Below are positions 8,131 to 16,163 of a stretch of DNA of 36,048 nucleotides, in pieces. How positions within the stretch are numbered: the first letter of the stretch is position 1; the number at the start of each line of letters is the position of its first letter. Position numbers and translations under genes: made by a program. Below the pieces are notes generated by a model. The model had not been told where the DNA came from, made no database searches, and worked only from the letters and a program-made list of their open reading frames with translations. The stretch spans positions 1-36,048 of the forward strand of contig JASKJN010000010.1 in NCBI GenBank assembly GCA_030153385.1, read 5' to 3'. The DNA is from Archaeoglobaceae archaeon (lineage in GTDB: Archaea > Halobacteriota > Archaeoglobi > Archaeoglobales > Archaeoglobaceae).

Positions 8131-8871
8131 CTAAACTCTATAAAGTTCGACGAACTCATCAACTACCTTGCTGAACTCCGTTTTCTTCCCCTTCGCCCCT
8201 CTATAATCGCAAACAACAAGTGCTGTTGTAGTTGCGACCATCATCTTCCTAAAATTCGCATCTTTCTGAAATTTGTCCCATATTCGTTTGTTTAACCCCT
8301 TGTTTAATCCTTCGAACTCGAAAATCATTTTAGAACTTTTTACCCTTCCCTCTACGACAAATTTCTCGAGATCCGAATTCACACATTTCAAAGCTCTCTC
8401 AACACCTTCTAGTCCAAGAAATTCGAGATTTTTCAGCATTATTTCTTCATGTTCTGCCAGAATTTTCTTAAATTCTTCTTGCTTGGAAAACTTCAGCTCA
8501 AGTCTTTTCAGATTGTTAAGCCTACTCTTCACACCCATGGCATGGTGGTGGTAAAGAACTGCAGCTGCTGAAAGAAGATCTGAAATTCTCAAATTTTTCT
8601 CAAATTTTCCATAGTGCCATATAAACCTATCCAATATATAGGCTGAAAAAACTTCATGACCCGAAAAGCTTAGCTTACCCTTCTTTAAATTGTTTTGGTA
8701 GAATATTTTTCCGGAATCGTGGAAAATCGTAGCAACTTTGAGGTCTAATTCGGCTTTTGAAACTATTCGCCAAAATCTCGTATTCTTTAGCTCTTCCAAC
8801 GACTTCAAACATTCTTCGATATGCTCTTCAAGGCTCTGCTCAAATTCTTCGCTTTTCCTTGCGTATATCAT
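8131..8871 (-). CDS. cas3'': Cas3'' HD nuclease (type I-A)
   Basis: This is the separate HD-nuclease subunit of type I-A interference, which degrades the displaced strand with the Cas3' helicase. The 246-residue protein carries HDSGK at residues 51-55, a following SGHE histidine at about 72 and a YHHHAMG cluster at about 107-113, together making the HD metal site. A C-terminal CDYRGAKGKK segment is also conserved in stand-alone Cas3'' proteins. It starts with ATGA overlapping the cas3' stop. No sign of damage is visible. Confidence 0.9.
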   Translation of the reverse strand: MIYARKSEEFEQSLEEHIEECLKSLEELKNTRFWRIVSKAELDLKVATIFHDSGKIFYQNNLKKGKLSFSGHEVFSAYILDRFIWHYGKFEKNLRISDLLSAAAVLYHHHAMGVKSRLNNLKRLELKFSKQEEFKKILAEHEEIMLKNLEFLGLEGVERALKCVNSDLEKFVVEGRVKSSKMIFEFEGLNKGLNKRIWDKFQKDANFRKMMVATTTALVVCDYRGAKGKKTEFSKVVDEFVELYRV

Positions 8872-10544
8872 TTCACCACCAGTCCAAATTCAGAACTGTA
8901 GCTGGCATCAACAAGAAAAGCGATCACTCTTTTTCTGAGCATGAATTCCAGAAGCTTTTCAGCTTCCGTATTGCGATGGAGAAACTTCAGCTCTTCTTTA
9001 CCCATAAACTGCATTCTCTCGCTTACTGCACCGCTCAGCGATGGTATTATTTTCAGAAATGTTTCGTAAGCCATAGAAACCACAAAATTCCTCGAAAACT
9101 CTGAAGTGCTGACTTCCGATATCTCTTCTCTTTTCAAAAAGCTCACGGGTATCTGAAGTCCTTCTCTGACAAAGCTTCCACCCATCTTAAAAAGCAAACC
9201 CAAAGCTTTCTTCGGAGCAGTTTCAAGGTTAAGGAAGATTCTTTCAAAACTTTCAATAATTCTTAGGTCAAATTCAAAGTCTTCTGGCCTGTAAACTGAA
9301 TTTATCATTGCTGAGAATCCATTATCACCTATGGGAAGATGGACGTTCATCTTGGGATTGTCATGAAGCCATGTAAGAGTTTTCTTTGTCAACTCAGCAT
9401 CGTATACTGTGTAATACTCCGAATTAAAATCTTCCTCAAACCAGACGTGAATTCTTCCTTCTTTTTCATCGAAGAAGCGTAAAAACCTTCCAAATCGCTG
9501 GATCATGGAATTTGCTGGAGAAATTTCAGTTATCATCAGATCCGAAGATAAATCTACTCCCGCCTCTATAACCTGCGTCGAGACTATCACAAAATCCCTC
9601 TCTTTCTGCAACTTCCTAATCTCCTCAATCTTTCTTTCCCTGTCCCTTTCAGTAAAGCGAGAATGTATTAGAAGGGTGTTCTTGGAGACATTTTTAAGAT
9701 CGTCCAAGTTCTCTCGGTAAAATTCTATGGCATCTGCTACGGTGTTGAAAACTATTAAGACTCTTGAAAACTCCGAACTCTTTATCCAACCCATTATTTT
9801 CCCGTATTTATCATCTTTGCAGTCTTCAACGCGGATCTCGTATTTCTTGCTCATCCTTTCACTGCAGAAATCTGGATCATGCCTTTCATCGAACTCAACG
9901 AATTCAATCTTCTCTCTTCCAACTTCTTCAAGCCTTTTCTTCAGCGCATCTGGCAATGTTGCAGACATGAATACCGCTCTTTGCTCAAAATCCCTGGAGA
10001 TCTTCATCAGCGATGCGAGAAAGCTGAGAGACTTTGTTGAATCTGCAAGCAAGTGCACTTCATCGAGAACAAGATTTGAAAGCAAAACAGAAGCCCAAGA
10101 AAAGAAGTAATGACCCAGGCTTCTTTCTTCAGCAACCTTTTCAATCGTTTCTGGAGGTATTCCAAAGATGTTCAAAGCCAAGGTATCAACAGTTGTGAGC
10201 GTTATCGGTTTTATAAGGTATGGCGAGTCGGGATTGTGCATGTACCTCTTTCCCAAAATTTCTTTCGTCGCTTTGCTATCTAAAAGCTTTTCAAACTTTG
10301 CAAACTGATCTTCGATCAGCGTTCTAAGCGGGAATGCAACTATGCATTTAAAGTCATTAACAAGAGAGTTTAGAGCTATAGTTGCTGAGATCGTGGACTT
10401 CCCATATCCCGTTGGAGCTTCTACAACAAAGAAATTCTTACTATCCCAATTCCTTTCAATTTCGTTGATCGCATGCTCTACGAAAGGTCTTGGCTTGCCC
10501 TTAAACCATTTCTTCGAAACTTCGTCAAGACGTTCCAACAACAT
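8868..10544 (-). CDS. cas3': Cas3' DExH helicase (type I-A)
   Basis: This superfamily 2 helicase unwinds target DNA for the HD subunit. Motif I APTGYGKST is at about residues 43-51, motif II is DEVH (about 161-164), motif III is MSATLP, and motifs V/VI include STQVIEAGVDLSSD and QRFGRFLR. The usual HD domain is absent, as expected where cas3'' is a separate gene next door. The start ATG 10544 is preceded by GAGG at an 8-nt spacing; a TTG six nt upstream is also in frame. It overlaps the end of cas8a by only a few bases. Confidence 0.93.
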   Translation of the reverse strand: MLLERLDEVSKKWFKGKPRPFVEHAINEIERNWDSKNFFVVEAPTGYGKSTISATIALNSLVNDFKCIVAFPLRTLIEDQFAKFEKLLDSKATKEILGKRYMHNPDSPYLIKPITLTTVDTLALNIFGIPPETIEKVAEERSLGHYFFSWASVLLSNLVLDEVHLLADSTKSLSFLASLMKISRDFEQRAVFMSATLPDALKKRLEEVGREKIEFVEFDERHDPDFCSERMSKKYEIRVEDCKDDKYGKIMGWIKSSEFSRVLIVFNTVADAIEFYRENLDDLKNVSKNTLLIHSRFTERDRERKIEEIRKLQKERDFVIVSTQVIEAGVDLSSDLMITEISPANSMIQRFGRFLRFFDEKEGRIHVWFEEDFNSEYYTVYDAELTKKTLTWLHDNPKMNVHLPIGDNGFSAMINSVYRPEDFEFDLRIIESFERIFLNLETAPKKALGLLFKMGGSFVREGLQIPVSFLKREEISEVSTSEFSRNFVVSMAYETFLKIIPSLSGAVSERMQFMGKEELKFLHRNTEAEKLLEFMLRKRVIAFLVDASYSSEFGLVVK

Positions 10545-10546
10545 AT

Positions 10547-11728
10547 TCAAAACCTCGCCAGTATACGCCTATATCTTCCTGCTCTATGAGTTTCTCTTTT
10601 ATCTTTACTGTTCTCGAGTTTTCTTCGAGCTTCTTCAAGCCCTCTAAGAAATCCGAAGAATCCCTGAGCATCACCAAGCATGACGAATCTGTATAAGCTC
10701 TGAACTGCTGAGAGAACATTTTCCGCCTCGCTGTATCTGTTTCTTTTGTTGAGCGACGATAGAGCTTCCATGAGGATTTTATCTGGAGATAACGCATCAG
10801 ACAGATTCTCTATAAACTTATCCGCATCTTTGAAGTATTTTCCCGCAATTTCGTAAAAAGAAATGCTTTCGTAAATCTCCAGCGGTATCGTTTCGTATAT
10901 TTTGTAGGTCTGACCTTCTGGGGCTATCTTGAATAGAAACAGAGAAAATTTATCGAGATTTTCAGAATCCATCAGTCTTCTAATTTCAAGATTTGTTGCT
11001 AACTCGATTGCCATAAGCTCATTTAGCGGATATTTTTCGATTATTTTTCTCAACTCATCCGTTGCAATTTTTTTGAGCTTGAAATACCTGTCAACCAAGT
11101 CCTTGCTTCCTTCAACGAGCAGTTTTAGAACTTCATCTGGGGAGAAGAAGAGGAAATAATTATAGTTCTGATCCTGCTGTCGGACGTTGAGAATGAAAGA
11201 AGAATAAATACCAAGGAGAGATATTAGAGCAACTTCTGGAGAAATGTAGAAGGTTAACTGCTTGGATGTGTATGGCGTTTCAAGAGAAGAGAAGCCAGTA
11301 TATCTGTCTATCTTAAACAGCTGTGGAGCAGCTATTCCTTCGCTCTTTCTTTTTAAATCAAGTAAATTGTCTTTACCAAAAATCCTAAACTGTAGCTCGA
11401 CAAGCTCTTTCTCTCTGATTATGCCAGAATTGTCTTTCAGCATCTTGATCAGATCGTAAAAAGTTTTTCTGCTCTTCAAGTTTGATCCAAGTTTTTCAAA
11501 GAGCTTGGAATTAAGATTGTCATTTCCAGCCATTGCAATGCGAACGTTTTCGATCTTCTCATATTCCAGCTCAGAGTAAGCTTTCGAAAGGAAATTAGGC
11601 TTGAAATCTATCTCTCTTAAATCAAATCGCTGTGCATGATCCTTATGAATGAGATAAAGCAATCCTTCGTAAATCACAGAGCTTAGAAAGGTTGAATCTG
11701 CTGGCATCAGAAGCTTCACTTTCGGCAT
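10547..11728 (-). CDS. cas8a2: Cas8a large subunit (Csa4-like, type I-A)
   Basis: The 393-residue protein sits between cas5a and cas3', the position of the Cas8a2/Csa4 large subunit in the Archaeoglobus I-A locus. Visible features are an N-terminal KVKLLMPADSTFLSSVIYEG segment, a central SLETPYTSKQLTFYISPE stretch, and a helical C-terminal half ending in a basic tail (HRAGRYRRILARF). The family has no catalytic motif to check, so the call rests on position, size and general resemblance. It overlaps the cas5a stop by 13 nt. Without an intact Cas5a and Cas7 it probably has no complete complex to join. Confidence 0.72.
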   Translation of the reverse strand: MPKVKLLMPADSTFLSSVIYEGLLYLIHKDHAQRFDLREIDFKPNFLSKAYSELEYEKIENVRIAMAGNDNLNSKLFEKLGSNLKSRKTFYDLIKMLKDNSGIIREKELVELQFRIFGKDNLLDLKRKSEGIAAPQLFKIDRYTGFSSLETPYTSKQLTFYISPEVALISLLGIYSSFILNVRQQDQNYNYFLFFSPDEVLKLLVEGSKDLVDRYFKLKKIATDELRKIIEKYPLNELMAIELATNLEIRRLMDSENLDKFSLFLFKIAPEGQTYKIYETIPLEIYESISFYEIAGKYFKDADKFIENLSDALSPDKILMEALSSLNKRNRYSEAENVLSAVQSLYRFVMLGDAQGFFGFLRGLEEARRKLENSKDKRETHRAGRYRRILARF

Positions 11729-11982
11729 CCGATCACCACTTCCCCATTAGCTTCGTAACCAACAAAATCTAAAAGCTGAACCTTGCTCTCTGGCGGAGTA
11801 GCTTTTAGAACTGGAATTCTGAAGGGAATTGCCTTATTTCCAGAAAAGTAATTTGAAAGCGGATCTGGAAGGCTTGGTTCATATGGATTTATGTATACTT
11901 CAAATTCCCATCTCCCACGCCAGTCCAATTCTTTGACACCTTCCAATGGATAGCTGTAGCTCGTGTAAACAACGTCGTCTTC
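11716..11982 (-). pseudogene. cas5a: Cas5a, C-terminal fragment (5' part lost at the CRISPR junction)
   Basis: About 88 codons remain, running from EDDVVYTSYSYPLEG to DFVGYEANGEVVIG, with the Cas5-like IPFRIPVLKATPPES segment. Intact Cas5a proteins are roughly 230-250 residues, so about 150 N-terminal residues are missing. Reading upstream, the frame hits a TAG at 11983-11985 at the start of CRISPR repeat A, so the coding sequence stops where the mini-array begins. There is a TTG at 11944-11946 but no ribosome-binding site that would make the fragment a gene in its own right. The expected upstream partners cas7 and csa5 are absent from the window. Confidence 0.8.
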
Positions 11983-11983
11983 C

Positions 11984-12086
11984 TAGCAAAGTAAGACCCC
12001 TGAAAACGGGGATTGAAAGTGTAAACGTACATCCATTCACGTAACAATGGTAAAAGGTTGAAATCAGATCAAAATGGTATTGAAAG
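11984..12086 (+). CRISPR. Hybrid mini-array: repeat A, one 37-nt spacer, degenerate repeat B
   Basis: Repeat A (about 11984-12019; left edge uncertain) has a GACCCC/CGGGG dyad and ends GGGGATTGAAAG. A spacer of 37 nt follows (12020-12056). Repeat B (12057-12086, 30 nt) begins GTTGAAATCAGA, ends ATTGAAAG and differs at two positions from the A. fulgidus repeat as I remember it. The two repeats share little beyond the last eight bases, which would be the crRNA 5' handle. Both point the same way on +, so repeat B is the leader-distal, decayed end. Repeat A abuts the break in cas5a. No leader or further repeats are visible. Confidence 0.75.
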
Positions 12087-12293
12087 GATCAAAATCCTTC
12101 CTTGCAAGCCCAACCAAAGAACCATGGTTGCGACATAGTTCTTCGCTTCTTTATCAACACTCTTGGATAGTAAGATCTCATACCTAAAAACTATTGACTC
12201 ATGCACAGAAAACGAAAGCGTGTAATAGCCTTCTTTAAAGCCAGCTATTGCCAAGAAGCTTGCTGTAACTGCACCCTGCTCTTCCTCTCCCAT
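12069..12293 (-). CDS. Small ORF of unknown function whose 3' end lies in CRISPR repeat B
   Basis: This is a 74-residue reading frame. It has a plausible site for translation, GAGGT eight nt before the ATG, and an AT-rich TATA-like stretch further upstream (12348-12360). The sequence MGEEEQGAVTASFLAIAGF continues through YEILLSKSVDKEAKNYVA and reads like a genuine soluble protein until about residue 68. The last five codons and the stop are the reverse complement of CRISPR repeat B. It is therefore probably the 5' part of a longer gene cut by the array, or an ORF that has captured the repeat as its terminus. I do not recognise the family. Confidence 0.4.
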   Translation of the reverse strand: MGEEEQGAVTASFLAIAGFKEGYYTLSFSVHESIVFRYEILLSKSVDKEAKNYVATMVLWLGLQGRILILSIPF

Positions 12294-12447
12294 GAAACTT
12301 TACCTCGACCAGAATCTACCCAAATTTTACTGCTTTTAGATTATTTGTTAAATTAAAAAACTTTGTGTAATATAACAAAGAGCCCTGACTTGCAAAACTT
12401 ATTTTAAATTTTTCTGTGATTATTAAGACTCAAATGTCTAAGTGACT
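12294..12447 (-). promoter_or_regulatory. AT-rich intergenic segment with candidate TATA box for the 74-codon ORF
   Basis: No coding frame is supported here. The minus strand has TTTTTTAATTTAAC at 12348-12360, about 55-65 nt before the ORF start, which leaves a short leader containing GAGGT. It also marks the right edge of archaeal-looking sequence before the end of the cmr operon. Confidence 0.35.
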
Positions 12448-13665
12448 TTACTGCACACTTTTTATCAGTTCCTTTAACTGCTGCAAGATTTCTTTTGCAT
12501 CTTCCTGCTTAATTCTTTTAACGTCTACAGCATGCCTGCTCATCCCGCAATGGGCTAAGTCATTACGAAGCTGAGATATTTGGCTCCACAATTCAGCAAC
12601 ATCATCGCTCTTGGGCAACTTCTCAAACCATACTGGCACTTCCGCTGGATTCTGTTGAACTCTCTGACCAGCTGCGCCGAGTGCCTTTTCCACTTCTTGA
12701 CGATGATCTCTGTTAAGCCAATCGAAATCGCCTTTCTGCAATATGACCCAGCTAACAACCCACTCTCTCGCCAGCAAAATCGCCTGAACAAGCAAACCTT
12801 TCTCAACGAGGTGCTCAATTATCATCAGTTGCTTCTGGCAGTTTTCACGATCTAAGCGTTCGGGTTCATCGTAAGCGAATCTTGCAACTTCTGAACGAAC
12901 CTGCTCCAAGATGACAGCAAACGGTTTAGCCCATCGCTGAACTTCTGAAGTTGTTTCTTTCAGCTTTGACTTCAATTCATCAGCAAAGTGCATAACATCA
13001 CGTGGATGGGCAAGATGCAGAGCCTGAGAAAGATTTTCTAACTTTTTAGCAACAGACTTTAACTGCTTCGGCAAATCGCTGCTTGCTTGCGTTTTCCATG
13101 CCTGCTGGTGGATGCTTCGCAATCGATCTGCAAGCAAGGTTGCATCGCTGCGCTGAAGGAAAAACTCCGCCCCATTGAGCCAGTCAAGCAGATCTAAAAG
13201 CGGTGTAAGATCAAAGATTGGAGCTTTACCATTTTCCCGTGCCTCGTAAGCGCCATAGATTATGCGTTCAATCGTTACGCTTTTCGTTCGCCTGAGGTAA
13301 GCAGCAACGGCGAAAACGATCATTGGGATAGAGCGGAAAGCATGGGTGATGTCTAAAAGCACCGCATCGTTCTCCTCAACCGATGCTGCCACGTGGTCAA
13401 AAATTTCCCAAAGTTCCGCTTCAGACTTACCTTCAGGGATGTCCACAGGCTGTAGCAGGTCACCCAATTGCTGAGAGAGTACTTGAAAATGTTCATGCGT
13501 CTTTGCCTGCGGTGTTACGAAAACCAGCACCTTCTCAGGCTTAAAAATGCGAGCAACGGCTTCAGGGAAAAGATGAGATGTGTAAGAGCGTTCTCCTCGT
13601 TCATCCCGCCAGACGTAAGTTACTGGCTCATATCTTCCCGTGCCAAGAAAAGTTAACACCTTCAT
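12448..13665 (-). CDS. csx1: CARF-HEPN RNase, Csx1/Csx2 family (DxTH type)
   Basis: The 405-residue protein is a cyclic-oligoadenylate-activated RNase of type III systems. The N-terminal CARF domain opens MKVLTFLGTGRYEPVTYVW, the start of the Csx1/Csx2-type proteins, and has the DITHAFRSIP motif at residues 105-114. The family usually has DxTHGF; here Gly is Ala. The C-terminal HEPN domain carries the catalytic RNDLAH (R-x4-H, about 367-372). A helical, charged linker separates them. It is the last gene of the cmr operon with a strong GGGAGGTG ribosome-binding site before ATG 13665, 3 nt after cmr6. Expected effect: indiscriminate RNA cleavage when the Cmr complex detects target RNA. Confidence 0.87.
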   Translation of the reverse strand: MKVLTFLGTGRYEPVTYVWRDERGERSYTSHLFPEAVARIFKPEKVLVFVTPQAKTHEHFQVLSQQLGDLLQPVDIPEGKSEAELWEIFDHVAASVEENDAVLLDITHAFRSIPMIVFAVAAYLRRTKSVTIERIIYGAYEARENGKAPIFDLTPLLDLLDWLNGAEFFLQRSDATLLADRLRSIHQQAWKTQASSDLPKQLKSVAKKLENLSQALHLAHPRDVMHFADELKSKLKETTSEVQRWAKPFAVILEQVRSEVARFAYDEPERLDRENCQKQLMIIEHLVEKGLLVQAILLAREWVVSWVILQKGDFDWLNRDHRQEVEKALGAAGQRVQQNPAEVPVWFEKLPKSDDVAELWSQISQLRNDLAHCGMSRHAVDVKRIKQEDAKEILQQLKELIKSVQ

Positions 13666-13668
13666 GGC

Positions 13669-14688
13669 TTACACCTCCCAGTAGCCGTAATCAGCACTCG
13701 TCTTAGCGCCAATGCCTAAATCGCTTAATGCGCTCTTTAGCCACCTTTCGGCGTCATCAAGCAAGTCATCAGCTTGTTTGGTGCGTGCAGCGATGGCGAA
13801 CAAATAGGGCGTTTCGCTCACCGTCAGGAAAAATACGGGATTGGGTGATTCCCAATCAGCGGGGGGTGTCTCGCCTTTCGTGCGATAATAATTCGGGTAA
13901 TGCGGGTTCATGATGTCCAGTTGGAACTTTGGTGTCTCAGTCGGGATAGCATCCAGAAAAATAACACCACCTGCCTGCTTTGTCGTCCCAAAAACTTTCA
14001 CAAATGGCCGACATTTTTCCTTAAACTCTTCAAGGCTCAGAGATCTTATCTGTGCATCTTGAGGTAAGGATTGGTTTTTGAGCAATTGTTTATGTAATTT
14101 TGATTGTTGATTTTCATCCTCAAGGTTCAAAAGCAACGCTTCAAACTCAGCCAGTGGCGTGGGTTTTTTGTTTGCCTCCATTTTTGCCGCTTCAGCGGGA
14201 GAGAACATTGGAATGCCCAACTCCTGTGCCAGTTCAAAAAGAGCATAAGCCCGTGCTGCGCCTTTCAAAGCGCTACCAGGGATGATTGGCAAACCAAACA
14301 GGCGATGCAAGGTGATGCTTGTCTCCAACACATGCGCTGCTCCTAATCCAACGACAAAACGCCAAAAAGGTTTGGCTTCAATGCGTTTCATAACAAAACC
14401 CTGTCTCTCAAACCACTGTAGCATCGCTTCGTGACGCTGTTTTAAAGCATCAACGTACTCTTGCAAGTAAGGTTCTTGGGCCAGCTGCATTATCCGTTTG
14501 CGGCGCTTGGCATCTTGTGTGAGTTCCCAAGTCCGTGAATTGACAGGCAGAAAGCGATCCAACCACAGCCCAATGTTATCGCAGAGATTGCCGTTGGCCG
14601 ATACTTGAATCACCTCACGAGGCAAAGGCACGAGTTTTTCTGGTTCCCCTTGTCTTCGTGTTCCCCGCTGTTTTCTCTTTTCCATCAT
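13669..14688 (-). CDS. cmr6: Cmr6 (Cas7-like RAMP, type III-B)
   Basis: The 339-residue protein is the RAMP that caps the Cmr filament near the 3' end of the crRNA. The glycine/serine-rich GLPIIPGSALKGAARAYAL signature is at about residues 132-150 and a second conserved stretch runs GGVIFLDAIPTETPKFQLDIMNPHYPNYY. The C-terminus ends in the family-typical GAKTSADYGYWEV. A basic N-terminal tail (MMEKRKQRGTRRQGEPEK) is an extra feature. ATG 14688 overlaps the cmr5 stop by four bases and follows a GGGGAG site. Confidence 0.9.
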   Translation of the reverse strand: MMEKRKQRGTRRQGEPEKLVPLPREVIQVSANGNLCDNIGLWLDRFLPVNSRTWELTQDAKRRKRIMQLAQEPYLQEYVDALKQRHEAMLQWFERQGFVMKRIEAKPFWRFVVGLGAAHVLETSITLHRLFGLPIIPGSALKGAARAYALFELAQELGIPMFSPAEAAKMEANKKPTPLAEFEALLLNLEDENQQSKLHKQLLKNQSLPQDAQIRSLSLEEFKEKCRPFVKVFGTTKQAGGVIFLDAIPTETPKFQLDIMNPHYPNYYRTKGETPPADWESPNPVFFLTVSETPYLFAIAARTKQADDLLDDAERWLKSALSDLGIGAKTSADYGYWEV

Positions 14689-15173
14689 TCTTCACTCCCC
14701 TTCGGCAGTTCCGCTTCGACGAAACGCTTGAGCCATTGAAGTAGCGCCAAAGCTTCCATCGTCGCCAAACGATATTGCTGGCTTGTAGCGGTTTTGACGA
14801 GCCAGTCCAGAAAGTCACCGTTGATGCTGAGTTGCTTTTGCAACCAACCCGCAAGATGCTGGTAAAGGATTTCATGCTCGCTATCAGGTTCCCCCTTTCC
14901 CTTCGCTTTCAGAAATGCCAGCGTCTGCCCCAAGCCATTGGTAAGAATGTAGGAAGGGAGTCTGCGCACCACTGAGCCGTATTTGCCTTTCCACTCGTCC
15001 CCACTCTTTTGAAGATTTTGCAGGCGTTTTGCCAATTCCTTCTTGCGTCTTTGGTCTTGCTCTTTTTCGATCGCCATCTTTAATTGCTTAATAGCGTGGT
15101 CAAGACATTGCTGAACACATTCCCATGCATACTTTGCTCGCTCCTGCTCTAGTGTTCTCAAGGCAGATGGCAT
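14685..15173 (-). CDS. cmr5: Cmr5 (Cas11-type small subunit, type III-B)
   Basis: This is the helical small subunit that packs along the Cmr4 filament and contacts target RNA. The 162-residue protein is almost all alpha-helical, with RTLEQERAKYAWECVQQCLD at the N-terminus and a conserved RRLPSYILTNGLGQTLAFLKAKGK segment at about residues 70-95, the hallmark region of Cmr5. ATG 15173 is preferred because GGAGG lies eight nt before it; a GTG nine nt further upstream (15182) is also in frame. It sits between cmr4 and cmr6 as in most III-B operons. Confidence 0.9.
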   Translation of the reverse strand: MPSALRTLEQERAKYAWECVQQCLDHAIKQLKMAIEKEQDQRRKKELAKRLQNLQKSGDEWKGKYGSVVRRLPSYILTNGLGQTLAFLKAKGKGEPDSEHEILYQHLAGWLQKQLSINGDFLDWLVKTATSQQYRLATMEALALLQWLKRFVEAELPKGSEE

Positions 15174-15178
15174 GATGT

Positions 15179-16153
15179 TCACCTCCTCACAATTGAAGGA
15201 ACATTCAACCGAACCTTCACGATGCCTCGTCCGATCGTTTCATCGCCGCCGATTTGTAGGCGGTCAAGATAGGGTTCTTCATCACACCTCTTCGTCAATC
15301 CCTCAAGGAACTCCAACACTTTCTGTGCAGACGGTTTGCCGTTTTCTTTGAATTCGTCGGGCACTATATCCTTTGGTGCTAACGGTTTGCTAATGAAGAT
15401 GGGAGCGTAAAGGAGGGTTTCGCTGGGTAAGTGCTCTTCAATCCACGGACCTTCAGCAACGCTCTTGGTTTCTTTATCTAATTGCACACGGGTCTGTATC
15501 TCCGTCGCCAACTGTGTGAAATCACGAAAGGCATCGTCAGGCAGTATGACGAAGCGTTCGGGAAGCCATTCGCGGAAGGGCTTGTATTCATCGCTTTGTG
15601 GGAAAGCGTTATCTGCAAGCCATTTGGCAATCTTTTCCACATTTTTGTCAACCTCTGCATCGAAGGCAAACTCTTCCAGCACTACTTTGCCATTGGCAAC
15701 TATTGTGTTATCACTGGCAATGAGAGCTTGGTTGTTATCTACTTTCGGTACGTTCCAGTCCACTTTAAACCCGGCAGCAGTCATCTCACGCTTGAGCCTT
15801 TCCAACACCAATGGGCAAGTTGTCCATGCGAAGACGCCGACAAGTGAACGGACAGGGAACAGCAGCAAGCGGGCATCATGAGGGCTGACACATCCAGTAT
15901 GCTCACTGGCTTTCTCTGTCTCGGGTCCGAACAGAACTTTGACTTTCTCCTCAGCCGTTGCATCTCGTTTTCGTTTCAGAATGCTCAAAGTTTCCTTCCG
16001 CAAAACTCCCTTTAGGCTGGATGCTTGAACAATTGGCAATCCCGTGATGCGCTCCCTTTGGATTGGCAAATCTACAATACTCAAACTTGTACCTGCCCCT
16101 GCATGGATAGGCGTTTCGCAATACATAAACAAAATTGCCGCTTTTTCAAACAT
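15179..16153 (-). CDS. cmr4: Cmr4 (Cas7 backbone and target-RNA nuclease, type III-B)
   Basis: Cmr4 forms the repeating backbone and cuts target RNA every six nucleotides. In the 324-residue protein the loop TSLSIVDLPIQRE carries the aspartate (D28) that corresponds to the catalytic residue of studied Cmr4 proteins. GLPIVQASSLKGVLR and the C-terminal glycine-rich GGDETIGRGIVKVRL are also typical. The thumb-like central part (residues 150-250) is rich in charged residues. The ribosome-binding site GAGGTGG precedes ATG 16153. Because the catalytic loop is intact, RNA cleavage should be retained. Confidence 0.92.
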   Translation of the reverse strand: MFEKAAILFMYCETPIHAGAGTSLSIVDLPIQRERITGLPIVQASSLKGVLRKETLSILKRKRDATAEEKVKVLFGPETEKASEHTGCVSPHDARLLLFPVRSLVGVFAWTTCPLVLERLKREMTAAGFKVDWNVPKVDNNQALIASDNTIVANGKVVLEEFAFDAEVDKNVEKIAKWLADNAFPQSDEYKPFREWLPERFVILPDDAFRDFTQLATEIQTRVQLDKETKSVAEGPWIEEHLPSETLLYAPIFISKPLAPKDIVPDEFKENGKPSAQKVLEFLEGLTKRCDEEPYLDRLQIGGDETIGRGIVKVRLNVPSIVRR

Positions 16154-16163
16154 CTATACCACC

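Noticed and set aside
11960-12030. GTGTAAAC occurring in the cas5a fragment and again at the repeat A/spacer border
   Set aside because: An 8-bp match 56 nt apart is too short to claim a target-site duplication.
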